64,000 nucleotides of DNA from Tribonema minus (taxonomy: Eukaryota > Sar > Xanthophyceae > Tribonematales > Tribonemataceae), in the NCBI GenBank assembly GCA_017506865.1, contig JAFCMP010000023.1, positions 62,001 through 126,000 on the forward strand. Reading direction: 5' to 3'. Shown here in pieces: positions 24,401-37,600 of the stretch. Numbering within the stretch: position 1 is the first letter of the stretch; each line of letters starts with the position of its first letter. The notes beneath the pieces are model-generated. The model was not told the origin of the DNA and ran no database searches. It saw only the letters and a list, made by a program, of their open reading frames with translations. Position numbers and translations under genes: made by a program.

Positions 24401-27400
24401 GTGCTTTGGTGGCAGGCGGCTCCGTGTTGAGGTTGACAATGAAGTCTGATCTGCTGCTGGCGAGCTCCTGCTCGCAGCAACCTCGTCATCGGGGAACCGT
24501 TACAGCGATACAAGTATGCGAGTGCCACGTTGCGTCGCAGCGGGTGGTTTTCACCTCTCAGCCAGCTGCACTTCCAGGCCGACGCTGAAGCAGCATGCAC
24601 TGTTCCGACTCTGATTGTTGCGGCTGTGGCAATTGCAAAGCGAGCAAGCTTGCTCTTCTCAAGAACAAAACACGCCTTATCAATGCGGTTGATGAATCCT
24701 CCCGTGCGTGTCCTGTGCGCTCTCGCAGGGCATGCAGTCAAACACGGCGCTCAACAACGCCGCCGCCGCCGCCTCGCGCAGCGCCCGGCCGCCGGCCATC
24801 GCTGGCGTGAGTGACGCTCAGTGCGCCCCCGTCGCTACCCGCCTCTCTGGCTGCTCCTGCCAAGCCGGCTGCACCTGGTGAGTTGATGTGAGCATTGACG
24901 CTCGTCCGCAGCTGCTGCTGACGCTTGTTTCAGAGCGCTGTCAGCGCCGTCGTCGCGTTTCGCGCGCTGTCTCGGTGTGGCGCGGAGACGTGCGGCGCTG
25001 CTGCTGCCGCGCGCGCCGCCTCCATGCCCAGCGTAGGCCGCGCTCCAGCGCTCGGCAGTCGCTGCCCGGACTGTATGTTTGATTGCAGAGTGGGCCACTG
25101 ACCTAATACTGCGAACCTTGCCGTGACGTGATGCGCGCCGGCGCGGCGCCGCCTGAGCGATGGGGGTCCCTACGCCGACGTCGCGCGCAACTTCGCTCCG
25201 GACACGCATCGCGCGCGCGATTAAGTGCACTTGGAAGTGCGCTCGCATGTCGAAGTACCTCTACTAAAGAGTATAGTACCAGTACATATGATGCAGCGCG
25301 TGGCCTGAGCGTTGCCACCGCCGCCCCCCGTCGCGCATGCCGCCGGGCCTAATATCAGCACATGCACATGCCGTGCCGCCTCGCCGATGCCCGTCCGTTG
25401 CGCGCGCGTGCAGCCACGACGTGCGCGTGGAGACGGCGCGGCCCGCGCGCGCGCCGCCGCCGTCGCTGCTGGCGGCATTCGCGCCCGACATCGACGGTGA
25501 GAGGCCCCCCGCGGCACACGCCGCTCTCTGGCGCAGCCCTCTCTATGCGCGTGTGCACGACGCGTGAAGGCGCTCAGTGCGTGTCACCGTCACATGCAAC
25601 AGCGACGCGCGCTCGCGTCCCGCCCCCAACCTCAACTTCAAGTGTCATGCAGCGTCCTCGCATCGCGGCCACAGGCACTCGCACGACGCATCTGCGCCCT
25701 CGCGGTGCCCCCAAATCCGCTGTCGAGTTTGTCCGGCATCGCGGACTCACGATGTGACGAGCCGTCCATCTTCAATGCCAATCTCCAATGCTCTGCGTGC
25801 AGTTCCGCACCGACAATCGTGCCCCTTTAGGTCGTGCTACGGTTGAGGCCAGGGCTGGACCCTTCGCGTGCGCTCTAACGGAGCCTGGAGTACAAACCTG
25901 AGCACTGAATCGCCTCATCACTCATCAGTGTCCTTCATTCCTTCGCCCTGCGCGCTGCATCGGTTGCTCGTCGCATCTCACGCGCATTTGCAAATCCCTG
26001 CTGTCCCCGCTGCCGCTGGCGCAGGGCTCCCCCTCTACAGCAGCGACGACGTGCAGGCCATGATCGAGGACGCCTGCTGCCTCACTCCGCAGCAGGTGAG
26101 CCACACCGACGCACGTGCGTGTGCCTTTCCGCGTACGCGCTGTACCGGCAGCGCCTGCGCCTCTCTGTCTGCGCCCCCCCCCCCCGGCCCTGCAGCAGGC
26201 GGGGGCCTGCGTTTCATTCGCCCTCACTGAAAGCGGGATGTCTCTGCCATGAGGGGGGAGGGCGGTGAGTCCATCTCAGCATAGCGCGCGCCCCTGTGGA
26301 CAGCATCGCGCACGCTGCATCACGTGACGTCCGTTGAGCGCCGGCGGCGCAGTGTCTGGCTGACAGCGCCGTGGCGCCGTGAGGCTGCTGCTGATGTCTT
26401 TTATTCGATGGTCAACTAAGTGGGCCAGCCGTTACACTTCCAGCGCACCTTACGGCGGCAATCCAACCTGCCCTCTGCACTCGTAGCTGCTGTGCGTGCG
26501 CCTCCGCTCCGCGCGCGGCGCACCTCCGCGCCCTGCGCACCGCTCACCCTCATCGCTGCCGCATCCCAGAGACTCTGTCGCTCCCACGCATGCGCACACA
26601 GGCCCGCGTGCCACGCGGCGCCGCACGTGCGCGCAGCACCGGCCTCCCCCTTGGCTGAACACAGTCATTCGCCTGAGCTATAGTTGCAGCGCTGAGCACT
26701 GCTGCCGCGTGCCCCCCCCCCCCCCCCCCCCCCCCCCAGGCGCGAGCGCTGGGTCACCGCAACGTCGTCGCAACCGCCCTGACGCAGCTCGCGCAGCCGG
26801 GCGCGGCGGGCGTGGCGGGGCTGGTGAGCGCTGCCACGGCGGGGCGCTCGCGCCTGCTGCCCGTCTGCTCGGGCTTGAACCTGCGGCTCGAGCAGGTGCG
26901 GAAAAGCGGAAGAGACTGCGCTCTCTGCGTATTTTGAAACAAGCTGCTGAGGGGTTGCAGGGGGGGGGGGGGGAGATCCCCAGGGGCTTGTGCAGGCGCA
27001 GCGTTGTGCCGCCGCCTCCGCCCCCGCAGCTTTGGAGCAACAAACATTGCACGTGTGCGCAGTGGCCGTGCTGATGCGGGCTGCTCCGATGACTCTTTTC
27101 AATTAGGCTTGCGGACGGCGCACCTGTAGGCGACGCGCAGGCGGGTGGCCACCAACTTCAACTGCCAGTACATTAGCACACCCAATTATATCCCCCCCCT
27201 TCATCCCCCCCCCCCCCTCGCTCGCGCAGGTGATGGAGCTGGTGGCAGCGGAGGGCGGCATGGGCGCCGCGACGTGCGCGGCGGCGGCGCAGCTGCGGCT
27301 GGCGCTCGAGCGCGTGCTAGACGCGCTTGGGCCGCAGATCATGCAGGTGCGGCAATTTACGTTGCCGTCTCGTATACGTACTTCTGGGGTTATGCTAGCA

Positions 27401-30057
27401 GAATACTTTACTCCAGGACTATTCTGCTTCAGAAACAGCGACATCATGCTTGGAAGCGTTGGAGTGCACTACTTTGAAGTACATACATTTCAGAAGATGC
27501 ACACTGCCCCTTGCTGTCGTCGTCAGTGAGGATCTCGAGGCGAACTTGATCTTGACCCCTCGTGACCTGCATCCAAGACCCCGACAGCATTTACACCCTT
27601 GATGCGCGACGCCGGGCCGCACTTTCAGTGCAGTCATAGAGCGAGACCGTGCTGCCGAAAGCATTGCTAGACACCGGTCTGCGGCCGCGGCGACAATCGC
27701 GGTGCACGGCGCGCTGCTACCGCTGGCGCTGTCGTTTCCGTGCGCCCGCCCGCCGCGCGACGCTCGTCACTGAGATGATGCCTCAGCCTCTGTTGCGTAT
27801 GCAAATGTAGCACTGCGAAGAAGGTGACGATCCACTGCGCGCAAGGCTCATCTCGCTGCACGCTGAGACGCTGATACGTGCGCCTCACTCATCTGCACGT
27901 GGGTATAGGACGGCGGGTTCAATGATGTCGATGTGTGCCGCGGCGCTGACGGCGTGCTGCCTAACCCTAACCCTAAGCCTATGCCCGGTTCTGCCCGTCC
28001 CTCGCCCCCTCAAGCCTAACCCTAGCTAGGCCTGCTCGCGCATCGCGCTGCTGCCGCTGCAGGTCGCGGGGTTTGCGCAGCTCAAGCTCATCAACATGGC
28101 GGCGGCGCTGCGCCTCTTCACCGGAGACGAGGTGAGCAGTGTGACGTGCATACATGTACTTCCGCTCTGAAGTATCGTCTTGAGGCAGCACGATCGCGAC
28201 TGCCATGGTTGTATTCCAGCAGCAGTGCGGCAACACGACGTGCGGTGCCATGAGACTTGACCCGATAAGTGCGTTTTCCGGTCTGATTATCACGATCACT
28301 TGTCCTGCTACATTTGACAGCAGAGAATGCAACTGCTGTGCTCAATTGCTGCCGCTGACAGCGCTGCCTGCTGCCGCGTTGGCTGCCGCCGCCGCCGCTG
28401 CTGCTGCCGCTGCCGCTGCCGCAGGAGGGCTGCCTGGAGCTGCTGCTGCAGCAGGTGCGGGTGCTGGGCGAGGTGCCCGGCTGCCTGCGGTTTGGCCCAC
28501 TACGCCACGCGGTAAGCAGTTTGGTCTACGAATTCGTGATCCCAGGGGATGTCCGTCTGTGCACACGCTGTGGGCCATGATCGTCCCGATCCTGCGACAT
28601 TGCCAGCGCTCTGAGGGTTTGTTGCGGTAGGGTTGGGGTGCAGTCAGCGTCTACATGAATGCTGCAGTGCCAAGTGTATGCACATATGCGCACTCAAGCA
28701 GGAACGGCAACCCTAAACCTGCCATTGCCTGGCCCAACTCGCCTTCCCCCCCCACACACAGTTGGGGTTGGGGGTAGGGTTTGGGTTAGGTTCAGGGTTC
28801 GGGTTCGGGTTCGGATTTGATGAGGGTTAGGGTTAAAGTCAGGTCAGCGCTGCTCTGCGCGCCTGGCGCCCGATCCCACTGCCCGACCAAGGCAACACAC
28901 TGATCGACGCCGCTTGAATGCGGCCGCTGCCACGGCAGAGGCACCGGCGTGCGGCGCTGCTGCCGGAGTGCAGCACGAGACGCCTAGCGCGCCGAGCCGT
29001 GCCAAACCTCAATCTCGCTGATGGCTGCTGCTCCGATGCGGCCGCTGCCGCCGCCGCGCAGATGCACTGGGGCGCGGCGCTGCTGCTGGCGAGCGGGCGC
29101 GACGCGGAGGCGCGCGCCATGGTGCGTATATACAACAGCCTGGGGCTCGACGGCGGCAGGGACAGGCTGCCGGAGGACGAGCAGCAGCGGCGCCTCATGT
29201 GCACGTGCGGGTGAGCGCGGGACTCTCTCAGTCTCTCTCTCCCTCGCTCTCTCTCTCTCTAGATTTCCCTCTCTAGGTCTCTCTCTGTCTGCGATGCGAC
29301 TAAGTACTTCACTTGTACTGCAATGCCAACATCGCTCATGTATCACAATGCCCTCGTCGGTTCGCAGTGCTGCGTGTACGGCGCACTGCTAGGGAGCACA
29401 CTGCAGCCTGCGTGAACCTGCTCCGAACACATGACGCCAACAACAAAAGAACGGTCCCTTACGTCCAACAACGCACACGGGCACTGTGGTGAACGCCGTC
29501 GCTCTGCTGACGCCAGTCCTTTCCGCCCACCCGCCGCCGCCGCCGCTGCCGCCGTGCAGGTACCTCTGCTGCCGCGCCGTGCACGCCGTCGCTGCGCAGC
29601 GCGCGCGCAGTGGCGCCGCCCGCATCTTCACCCAGCACACCCTGTCCGCCGTTTGGAGCACCGCTCCGGCCTGCATCACCGCGCAGCCCGCCACTGCTGC
29701 CGGCGCTGTTGACGTTGCCGCCGCCGGCGCCACCGCCATGCGACCGGTGCGGCAGCAGCGCAGCAGCAGCCAGGCGCAGTTTTGCGCCATCGCTGATGCC
29801 GCTCCTGTCGCCACCGCCGCGCCAGCGCTGCGGCTCGCGCACGCTGCGAGCGTGGTGCGGGGCGCGGCGCGCGGGTTCGGCGCCGCGGCAGCGGCGGGCG
29901 CCGCGGCGTACGTGAAGAGCACGCAGGCGTGCGGCGGCGGCGATGGTGGTGCAAGTGGCGGTGCGCAGCAGCCGTTAGACTGCACTGCTGGACTGGCAGC
30001 GGGCAGTGTGCATCTGGGAGCAGCAGACGATGAGGCGGCAACACTGGCGGGCCTGAC

Positions 30058-30110
<53 letters not shown>

Positions 30111-30586
30111 TGCAGTTGCTGCAAGAGGCGGCGGCGGCAGCGGCGCCAGTATTCACGCATCTCTCAGCTGATATCGGCCACAGCTTCAGCGGCGGCGTGG
30201 CTTGCACCGCCCCCGCTACAGCCACACGGAGCCATGTTCCCAGCAGCGGCGCGGTGGCATCTTGGTCCCGCTATGACTGTGCGCAGCACGCAGCCGCTGT
30301 CGCAAACAGCAGCAGCGGCGGCGCCATGGCAGCAATTGGTTGCGTGGAAGGCAACGGCGGCGGCGGCACGGCGAGTGGCGACGGCACCCCCCTCGCAGCT
30401 GCACTGCGAGGCGATGCGCTTGACGACTGCACCATGCTGGCGCTAGATGAATTTGACCTCGACCTGGGCGCCGCGCTGGGCGACGGCGGCGAATGCGACG
30501 ATGCGCTGCTGATGAGCGTGCTGGCGGTGGAGATGCCTCAAGACGACGACAGGGCGTTGGACGCGTTTTTGCAGGATCCATTTTAG
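20624..30586 (+). CDS. Zn2Cys6 (GAL4-type) zinc-cluster transcription factor 1, many exons
   Basis: Supported exons: 20624-20679, 21110-22559, 23137-23324, 24184-24355, 24729-24806, 25414-25496, 26025-26095, 26740-26895, 27230-27346, 28063-28131, 28425-28511, 29062-29210 and 29560-30586. All junctions keep phase except 24806 to 25414, where at least one exon is missing from the model; a candidate starts at 24934. The first two exons build the cluster: Cys13, 16, 23, 31, 34 and 41 with spacing C-x2-C-x6-C-x7-C-x2-C-x6-C and a basic KRKRR between. Next comes a His/Gln/Ser/Gly-rich region, then an alpha-helical middle region (for example ALKFAYEASSPAVLRACIVM), then a 17-Gln tract. The C-terminus is acidic and hydrophobic (DALLMSVLAVEMPQDDD), like an activation domain. 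The product is expected to be a nuclear DNA-binding regulator. The target is unknown. Confidence 0.85.
21340..21425 (+). repeat. (CAT)n followed by (CAG)20 in transcription factor 1
   Basis: A run of CAT codons (polyhistidine) leads into twenty pure CAG codons at 21366-21425 (polyglutamine), within exon 2 of the zinc-cluster gene. Confidence 0.92.
27961..28025. repeat. Interstitial CCCTAA units in an intron of transcription factor 1
   Basis: CTAACCCTAACCCTAAG at 27961-27977 and a second short piece at 28013-28025, about 40 bases before the exon acceptor at 28062. Confidence 0.8.
28745..28836. repeat. Degenerate G-rich telomere-like tract
   Basis: Consecutive variants of GGGTTAGG, GGGTTTGG and GGGTTCGG run for about 90 bases in an intron of transcription factor 1. 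They end with GAGGGTTAGGGTTAAAG. This looks like a decayed TTAGGG array. Confidence 0.75.
30059..30109 (+). repeat. (CAG)17 tract in the last exon of transcription factor 1
   Basis: Seventeen pure CAG codons encode polyglutamine between Leu-Thr and Leu-Gln-Leu-Leu. Confidence 0.93.
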
Positions 30587-30727
30587 AACTTGAGTCGCGA
30601 GGGCATATCCTGTACTTCAAGTGGACTGCAAGTGGTTGAGACAGGTATACATGCGTGTACATGATCGTGCCTGTAGCACGTTTCTTGTCCATGCTGTCAC
30701 GGGCATGCTGCATCATACATGCGCACA

Positions 30728-30733
30728 AATAAA
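30728..30733 (+). terminator. AATAAA, candidate poly(A) signal of transcription factor 1
   Basis: Lies 142 bases after the stop codon of the first Zn2Cys6 gene, in an A-rich context (acaaataaaacaac). The position suits a cleavage and polyadenylation signal, if this organism uses AATAAA. Confidence 0.4.
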
Positions 30734-31640
30734 ACAACATTGACACAAGTGACGGATATGTCAGCTGGCATTGATTTGTGGAGAAGAGAGTAGGGAAAGA
30801 CCTGCAGCCACCCCTCATGTGGACCAATCTTGTAGGGCAAAGTTTGGCCCTTCAACCCCAGTGGTCAGCGCGTTTTTGCTCTGTTTGCTATGTACAAGTG
30901 CTGCAGCAGGCACTGACACTGCCGTCCCTGCCATTGTGATGGCAATCATTGCAACGGATGCCGCCTGCATGCCATCAGTGATCGGGAGGCTGAGTTGCAT
31001 GGGCTCAAAGTCAGTCAGACCGATTACTCGATTCACCGACGGACGTGCACGCACGCTGCGAGTCAAGGTGACTGAAGCAGCGGCATCAGTGCTCGGCACT
31101 CGCAAAGCGTCGTGGCACGTGCAGTGGCGCTGCGAGCGGGACACTACTGACTGCGTATGAAGGGCAGAGGATTTCCCCGGCACGCAAACCTATGTGGCGT
31201 CGGCCAACTGAGGCCAGCTGCTTTGGCTATGCAGGCAGGCACCACGCAAGAGCCGCACAGTGTGGTAGCGCCGGAAGAACATCAGCCCCCAGGGCGCAGC
31301 GCATGCATTGCACGCAGACAAACAGCGCTGAGCGCCGCGTAAACGAGCGCGCGCCGCGGCCGTCCGCGCCGCGCGCGCCGGCGGCAGGCAGCGCCGCGCG
31401 GCACCCCGGTCAGAGCAAGCGCCCTACTGCTTCTATGCCTTATAGGTGTGCGCTGCAAAAGACAAAGACAGTGCCCCCCGCCCCCCTCCCTGCATGCGCC
31501 AGACTCTCGGCGAAACTGCCGCCCTTGAGCGGCGGCGCGCACGCGGGAGGAGCGACGGTGACCACTGAGCGATGGCGCGCAGTTGCTGCTGCCGCCGCCG
31601 CCGCTGCTGTCGCGCAGCGCCAGCGGCGCCGCCGCCGCCA
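30734..31640. other. Convergent intergenic region, no gene recognised
   Basis: Separates the 3' ends of the two convergent zinc-cluster genes. Short open frames are present on both strands without domain-like content. Confidence 0.4.
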
Positions 31641-34600
31641 TCAGCACCGCGTCGCGTCCACGTCTGCGGCGGCGCCCCCAAAGCCGCCGCCCGCCAGTAT
31701 GCTGGTATCTGCATAGATGTCCGTGTCCATCCACGTATCCGGCAAGGTCGCGAGCAGGCTGGTGAAGCTGTTGGAGCCCTCCTGATTATCCGCTAAAAGC
31801 CCCCCTCCCTCCCCCCCACAGGCCCCGTCCTCCCGCTGCAGCTGCTGCTGCGCCTCCGCCGACACCGAGAACCCGCCCTCCCCCAGCTGCCACTTGACGA
31901 GTGGCGCCGGCGGCGGCGGCGGCGGCGCTGCCGACAGCAGCGTGGGGGCGGCATCCAAGGGGGCCCCGCCATATGCAGCCGGCCAACTGTGCGGTGCCGG
32001 CGCCGCTGCCGCCGGCGCGGTATGTGCGTGTATGCCGGCGAACCCCCCCAGCCCCATAGCCAGCGGGTTAGCGCCGCCGCCGCCGCCATACGCTGCTGCC
32101 GGCAGGCCGTACAGCTGCGGCGGCGCAGCGGCAGCGGCGGGCTGCGGCGGCGCAGCGCTGAACATGCCAGGGAAGAGCGCGGCGCCGGCGGTCGCGGCGT
32201 CGAGCAGCGAGCGCAGGTACGCGTCGAGGCGGACCCACAGCGCATCGCAGACTTCGCTGCAGAAGGGCGTGCGGCAGGCCGCGAAGTGCGCGCGCGTGAG
32301 CTCCTCGTACGGCGGCACCGCGGGCGCGGCGCACGAGTACGTATTGTATACGCGGCGCAGGCGCGCGTAGGCGGCGGGCTGGCGGAACATGCGCAGCACG
32401 ACCGCCGTGAAGTGGCACTTGTGCGTGTTGGTGTGCATGCGCGTGAGCCCCGGCATCTCCTCGATCGCCGCCAGGACGACCTCGGCGTGCTCGAGCATCT
32501 GCGACATGCGCGCGCGCGGGGGCGGGCGGGGGGGGGGGGGGGGGGGGAGAGGGGGGCGCAGAGGGTCAGGTCCAAGAATATCCAGAATATCCATTTGTAC
32601 AGTGCAAGTCAGAGCCCGAGCGCAATCCGTCAAACCACGATGACGCTGCGCGGTCGTGGCAACGGACGCCGCTGCATGCCCCCGTGTTGAAGCGCACAGC
32701 TGTCGTCCGCCGGGCGCACAGCTTGCAGGGAGTGAGTGCATTCTCGTGACGGCAATCGCAGCGGGGCGCGGCCGCCGCATCAGCAATCGCGATTGGGGGG
32801 AGGGGGGGGGCGATGCACGCACCTCGTGGTAGCGCCCGAGCGCGAGCTTGCTCACGAGCAGCCACGTCGAGACGATGATGCGGAACGTCGCGGAGCATGC
32901 GGGCCGGCGGCACGTCCCCACGTAGACCTCCGACATGAGAGCGTGCACGCGCGCCATGTTGTCGGCGTCCGTGAGCACGCTGTCCTCGTGCAGCGCGGTG
33001 CCGCTCTTGGCGTGGAACGTGCCGAGGACGATGCGCGCGACCTTCTTCATGGGCTTGGAGACCATGACCTCGTGGCGCGGCGCCGCGCGCGCGCCGTGCA
33101 GCGCGAGGCGCCGCGCCTCCTCCGCCGCCGCGCGCGCCTCCGCCGCCTGCGCCGCGTGGGGAATCGGACGGCGCACGCGCGCGAGCACCGGTTGCACCAT
33201 GCTTTTGTGTTGAGGTTCAGAGGCGCGGTGTCAAACCCTAACCTAACCCTAAGCACCGGAGGCGAGCGACGCAGCAGGGTGCGCCGTGCAGCGCGAGGCG
33301 CCGCGCCTCCTGCGCCACCGCGCGCGCCTCCGCGGCCTGCGCCGCGCGGGGAGCGCGGGGGGGGGGGGGGGTTCGGACGGCACGCCACTGCGCTTGAGTA
33401 GGGTGCACGGCATGCATACCCCTCAGTGCACACCGCTATAACGCGTGCGCGCGCCCAGCCATCGAACGGCACGGCAAGGCGGGCTACGCCAGGTGCTGTG
33501 CTGGGCCTTCGGCGCCGTCGCCGCCGGGCTTGCCAAGGCTGCCGCTGCGCACGCGGCAGCGTTGCCTGCTGACTGCAAAGCGCGCATGCGCGGCGCGCTG
33601 GCGAGGACTCGCCGCAACGGCACACTTTTGGCGCATGCCGGCACAACGGAGCCCTGCCTCTACCGAACATCCAATGTTTCAAAGGTACAGTAACAGCAAT
33701 GAAGATGTGCGCGCCGCCGAGCCTGGCCGCTGCTGACAGCGGCAGCGCCCCGAGCGGCGCTGCGGAGCGACCGTTCCCTGGCACGCGTCGCAGCGCTGCA
33801 CGCGCATGCAAGTGCAATGATTCGTAGGGTGCACTCGGAAATTTCAAGGCGCGACGCACCGTCTCCGGCACCGTGGGCACGCGGTCAATCTCTGCCAGCA
33901 GCGCCGGCGTCGCCGAGTTCCAGTCCGCCGCCGCCTCATCCGCCAGATCTGCGTGCGCGCGGGAGCAGCAGCAGCAGCGGCGGCGTCGTCACGTCAGTCA
34001 CTAGGCGCCTTCGTACCGAGCAGGGCGTGAGGCGGCCTACTGCTTGCAGGGCGGCGGCGCACGCGCAGCAGAGAGATCGGGCATTGCGTGCGAGCGAGCC
34101 TGAAGGCGCGCAGTGGCAGCGCGCTTGAGGGGGCGGCGAGCCTCTGGCTCGCTCATGTGCCGCAGCGGCCATGAGATTGCCGCCGTTGGTCTGGCACGTC
34201 CATGCGTGTACGATCGGCAGCGCACCCATCTGAAGGCTTCGCTTGGCACGCACAACTTTCAGCAGTCCGCCTGATGGCGCGGATGAATGACGTCGTGTGT
34301 GGAGGCATGCTGCCGACCCGAAGGCACTCAAAGCAGCGCTTGGTGCGGTGCGGCACGTGTCTCACCGCAGGCTGGGCGGAGCCGTGCTGGCGTAACGCAG
34401 CGAGAGCGCGTGTGAGAGCTGCAGGGCAGCGCCACGTATGAGGAGGAGGCTGCTGCTCGGTGCACGCCGCTGCAACTTCAACTCACATTAGCCCATGTCC
34501 GGTGAACGGGTCGAGCGCACACCAACGGCGCCGCGTCTACTGCTGGAACATTCAAGAAAAATGAACACGAGGAGCGGCTCATCGCGGCGCAGCACTTCAA

Positions 34601-37600
34601 ACTTCAACTTCAACTCACATTGGTCCTTGACCTCGGTCAGGCTCTGCAGCACGAGGCGCGCGCGCGCGTCGTTCGCGCCGTACACGTGCGACAGCATGCC
34701 GCACAGGAGGAAGACGAAGCGCAGGTTCGGGCGCCGCTCCGCCGGCAGCTGCGTCCACAGATTGTTGGAGAAGCTCATGTAGCGGAAGTACTTCTTGTGG
34801 TCCTGCAGCAGCAGGTGCATGAAGCCCTGCGGAGCGGCGGGTGTGTGCGCGCGCGCGAGGGTGGGGGGGGGAGGAGGGGGGGTTACCGCAGGCGCGGGGC
34901 ATCATGTTGGGGGGGGGGGGGGGGAGGGGGCATTACGGCAGGCGCGGGGTATTGAGTATGGTACACGTAGCGATGACTGTAATGCTGCGTTGCTGAGGCC
35001 TGCAGCGGCATTCCGCGCATGGCGGAGGCCTCGCATATCGAGTGCAGCGGTCGATGTCACGGCAGCGACGGCACCGTCTGTGACTCCCAGCAGCTGCAGC
35101 CGCAGTGCGCGCACGGGTAGCTCAAGCAGCAAATGAGAGTGGTTGGTTGCAGGTGTGGCTGAGGCGTGCCACCCCTGCGTTCCGCAACACTGCCTGGGCA
35201 CCATATCTGAACCAGAGCTCCTCGGCTAGACAGAGCACGCTATGGCAGCGAGCGCTGACCTGGCAGCAGCGCTCTGCCCCGCCGATCACCAGGACGGCGC
35301 AGCACAGAACAACAACGCGCAATGCCGCCTGCGCGCGCGTGCCATGCGCGCAGGCAGGCGGCCGCAGCAGCAGCGCTCACGAGCACCATATCGCAGCACA
35401 AACACGCGCAATGCCGCTGCGTGCACACGTGCGCACGCAAGGGCATGTTGTGCCGCAGTGCTCAACAAACTCTGTCGCAAATGCCGCTGCGTGCACACGT
35501 GCGCACGCAATGCGCGCAGAACGCAGTGGCGGCAGCGCGCGCTCACCAGCATCATGTACGCGTCCGCGGCGTACTCGTCCGTGGAGTCGAAGCACTCCTT
35601 GAGCTGCGCCTCGGCCAACGTGCAATATTTGGCTACGGCATCCTCTGGGCTGCCCATGAGCAGCGCGCCCGTCGCGACGCCCGCCCACAATATCGCCTGC
35701 TTGGCGCAGAACGCCTGGTACGCCTGCACGTCGCGCCGCTTTGCCAGGAAGCGCGCCAGCTCGCGGCCCTCGCCTGGGGGCGCGCGCACGCGCAAGGGGG
35801 GGGGGGTTCGCATCAGCACACGCATCTTGGCTGGCGCGTGTTGGTGTATGCGTGTGCGTGAGCGTGAACCGGTGCATGCGTGTAGTCTATCTGTGCGCAT
35901 GCGCACGTGTGAGTATCTTTGGCGTCGCCTGGCGCGGCCACTGCGCGCAGTGACGCCAGCGGTGGCTAGCCATTGCGGCCTGGTCCGTGCCCCGGCGCGC
36001 CGCCGCCGCCGGCAGCGTGGCGCCAGCCAGGCCATGGCACCACCGCAACGGTTCCACGAAGCAGTCGCGCGCTCAAACCTCCGCCACGACGACTCAATGA
36101 CTCACGACCGGCGACTCTGACTCACCGTCGCCGTCGCCGCCCGCGGCCCACGCGCCGCCGTCCGCGCCCGCGCCCGACAGTATCGGCTTGGGCAGCGTGG
36201 TGCCGTCGAGCAGGTGCGTGAGCGCCTCGCGCATGACGGCCTGGTCGACGAAGGAGAAGACGTACATGAAGTCGTCGAGCACGGCCGTCAGATACGAGTG
36301 CTCCGCGAGGCCGAGGAAGCCCGTCGCGGACGACGGTGACAGGCGCGGCCGCTTGAGCGGGTTGCCGCCGAGGTATGACGCCGACGCCGCGTACGACGCC
36401 GCCGCCGGCACGAGCTGCGTCTCCAGCGAGTGCTGGAGGTTGTGCTCCAGCTGGCGGCTGAACTGCTGCGTGTCCCGCGGCGCGCCCCCGCCCATGCCCC
36501 TGGCCGCCGCTGCGCTGCTTGTGGCGGCGGCGGCGCGCGGCGACGTCAGCGAGCAGTCGGAGCCGTCCATGGGCACGAGGCGCGCCTCCCGGCTGCTCTC
36601 GAGCTGCTGCTGCTGCTGCGCGGCGGCGCCGCCGACGGCGTAACAGTCGTAGCCGCCGCCGCCGTCGTCTTCACAGCACTCCAGCGCCTCGCGCGCCTCC
36701 GCCTTGACCTTCTGCGCGCTCGCCGCAACAAAATCTGTACCGGCGGCGGACGAGTCGCTGCCATCATCTTCGCTGTGCCCCCCGGTTCCCCCCGCCGCCG
36801 AGGGCTTGGAGCCCCCCCCCCCCCCTCTTTCCCGCCCCCCTCATCCTTTTTGCGCTGCTTGCGCGGGGAGTGGGTGCACGCCAGCTGCCGCGCGATGCAG
36901 TTGCTGCATGGGTTGCCGCCCTCGCACCTGAGCTTCCTATTGGTGTTGGGGGGGGGGGGAGGAAGGAGAGACACGGTAGTTGAGGGGGCACGACACAGTC
37001 ATGTTGAAGTGCAAGTGGCGCCAACCGAAAGCGGCGCGCCGACACCTGGAGAGAGCAATCGAAGCAATGAATGTACACACACGCAGGTGGCACCCCTTAC
37101 ACGCGACTGCGTTGGCGTGTTGCTGTGGATCCTGTCAGTCGCAGGAAAACACCGAGCAAGCCAGAACACAGGAGGCGTGTTTACGATTTGACGGTATGTG
37201 CTCAAAGGACATCTACTCTAGCGTCAACGAGCAATATCCTTGTCTGGTCAGTAATACAGGCCAGCGCCAATGCTGTTATACCGAGTTCTGTGTGCTCACC
37301 TGCGCCAGCAAAAGTCGCAGCTCTGCTCCAGCCCGCCAGCGCACAGCACACAGGAACCGAGACGGCAAAGCATCAATCGGAAGCCATGAGGAAACGATGT
37401 GCCTCGCAACAGCAACAAGTTTGTCGGCAGAGGTTGGCAGGCATCGACATCCTGCGTTCACCAACATTCAGCTTCAAGTAGCCTCAGAAAAAAATGTAAA
37501 CATCATCGGGATAGAAGGCACACGCAATGCTGCGGGCGCGCAAGCTGCACCTGCTGGCTACTCACCTTACGAAGCTTCACGGGTTTGTACTTGTTGCGCA

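Noticed and set aside
25797-25892. Possible exon of transcription factor 1 after a gtgcag acceptor
   Set aside because: The exon ending at 25496 joins in phase directly to the one starting at 26025, and this segment would break that.
35409-35510. Repeated 34-nt units as a possible CRISPR array
   Set aside because: Only two good copies in a eukaryotic intron, with no array regularity and no cas genes.
36126-36936. Intron removing the G14 run, using a gtgcac donor inside the zinc cluster
   Set aside because: It would delete the sixth zinc-binding cysteine (Cys73), so a homopolymer length difference is more likely.
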